Assembly (NCBI GenBank): GCA_019095985.1
Contig: CM032666.1
Location: forward strand, 64,479,676-64,543,675
Length of the DNA: 64,000 nt
Reading direction: 5' to 3'
Source: Streblospio benedicti
Lineage: Eukaryota; Annelida; Polychaeta; Spionida; Spionidae
In this document: positions 63,104 to 64,000 of the stretch, in pieces
Position numbering within the stretch: the stretch's first letter is position 1
Layout: each line of letters begins with the position of its first letter
Program-made: the position numbers and the translations under genes
The notes under the pieces: generated by a model
Seen by the model: only the letters and a program-made list of their open reading frames with translations
Told to the model about the DNA's origin: nothing
The model's database searches: none

Positions 63104-64000
63104 GGCCGTGTCCCATTCATAAAGCATACGCTTAGCTTACATGTTCTAGGAGAATTCCAGGCATTTGGACCTGTATGCTTTTCATCTGCTCAAATAATCT
63201 GACCTTTTTGCACTCATCGCTGCGTGTAAAAAGCGTTCAAAAGCAGACAAACAGCAGACAGAAAGCGTTAGAAAACCGGATAAAAGCGGATAAAAGCAGA
63301 CGCTCAGCTTACACTTCAGCGGATGTTCAACCGACAAAAAGCACCTGCTGGGGCTGGCGTTTATGTTCGAACTGCATACTATAGCAGACAGTGCCGAGCA
63401 TGATTTCTGAAGTTTTATATTAATAAAATTTGACAGGTATTTTTATGCCTGCTGAGCCACGAGGGAGCGGCGCTTCAGCAGGGGTTAATTTTTGTTCAAT
63501 TTTTTCTTGTTTTATTCTTCATTGGACCAATTGATGGTGCCCTTCGATGGGTACCGGCAGACTGACAAGAGAATGGAACTACAGGTGCGTTTATATCATG
63601 TTAATCTCTATGGTACTTTTTTTTAGGCAGATCAGACGTTTTTTCATGCGCTTTTTATACTTTAAATCATTTGTCCTTTCCATCTGCTCTTGTTTTGCTC
63701 TTATCTGTTCCCCCCGCGTATGAAAAACGGATAGTTTGCGCATCGGCGGTGTGTTATGCAGTTAGCGTGCATAATCCAAAATCCATGGACGCCGTTGGTA
63801 TGCAGCTCAAATACCAAAAAATTGAATAATCCAATAATCTTCTAGAAATATTTTTTGAGCAGGCATAGCGGACATAAAACTTACAAATAACTTATGATTA
63901 ACGTGTGGATTGCGAACGGTAGCGTGAATGTCGAGACCTTTTAGGGACATTTTGTACGCTAACCATCTGCTTTCCATAAGCAAAGCCCAGTGGGACACGG
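63104..64000. mobile_element. TTAA-type MITE, cut by the window edge
   Basis: TTAA (63100-63103) is followed by GGCCGTGTCCCATTCATAAA. The window ends with CCCAGTGGGACACGG, the inverse of that terminus, so the element probably ends a base or two beyond 64000. TTAA targets are used by piggyBac and Kolobok elements. The terminal repeats extend imperfectly inward (ACGCTTAGC with GCTAACCATC). The interior has AAGCGGATAAAAGCAGAC-like reiteration and no transposase. Confidence 0.75.

Noticed and set aside
1-64000. CRISPR array, operon or prokaryotic defence system
   Set aside because: There are no regularly spaced repeats, no ribosome-binding-site-led gene strings and no long frames; the sequence is metazoan in character.

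Overview
The window is AT-rich, gene-poor animal DNA. It has no operons or prokaryotic signals; it carries vertebrate-style splice signals, tRNA-derived SINEs, LINE debris and many short inverted-repeat DNA transposons (MITEs). This mix, together with long stretches without coding potential, points to a marine invertebrate, perhaps a deuterostome such as a hemichordate or echinoderm. The species assignment is an inference from repeat style, not from a recognised gene.

Host coding content is very small. The best exon is at about 41.87-42.16 kb (+): an Ala/Pro/Gly/Thr-rich stretch ending exactly at a strong splice donor (ATG|GTGAGT), with a one-base reading-frame discrepancy at a run of five Cs. 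I do not recognise the protein. A very GC-rich, ankyrin-repeat-like fragment at 1.24-1.51 kb (+) is followed by an AT-rich stretch with AATAAA and a CTTAGT repeat. It may be a terminal exon with its 3' UTR or a transposed fragment. A LINE reverse-transcriptase C-terminal tail lies at 37.87-38.08 kb (+).

Layout: 1-7 kb carries repeats (pogo-like end, GC-rich retroelement-like segment, a TIR element with a 33-bp minisatellite). 7-41 kb is non-coding sequence with hAT-like elements (9.56, 18.53 and 30.0 kb), a SINE copy (13.5 kb), a structured hairpin (15.76 kb), a 0.5-kb inverted repeat (16.1 kb), two Harbinger-type MITEs in opposite orientation (21.8 and 30.95 kb) and a foldback element (33.1 kb). 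41-43.3 kb holds the exon, a full SINE and three consecutive palindromes. 43-63 kb is non-coding, with another SINE at 53.1-53.6 kb. A TTAA-type element starts at 63.1 kb and runs to the window edge.

Between the repeats are blocks of higher complexity and even base composition, rich in homeodomain-, SOX- and MEIS-like words. They look like conserved non-coding elements in a giant intron or regulatory desert of a developmental gene; only alignment could establish that. I found no clearly new biological system. The most useful leads are the frameshifted exon, the 15.76-kb hairpin, the GC-rich ankyrin fragment and the nested palindromes next to the exon.
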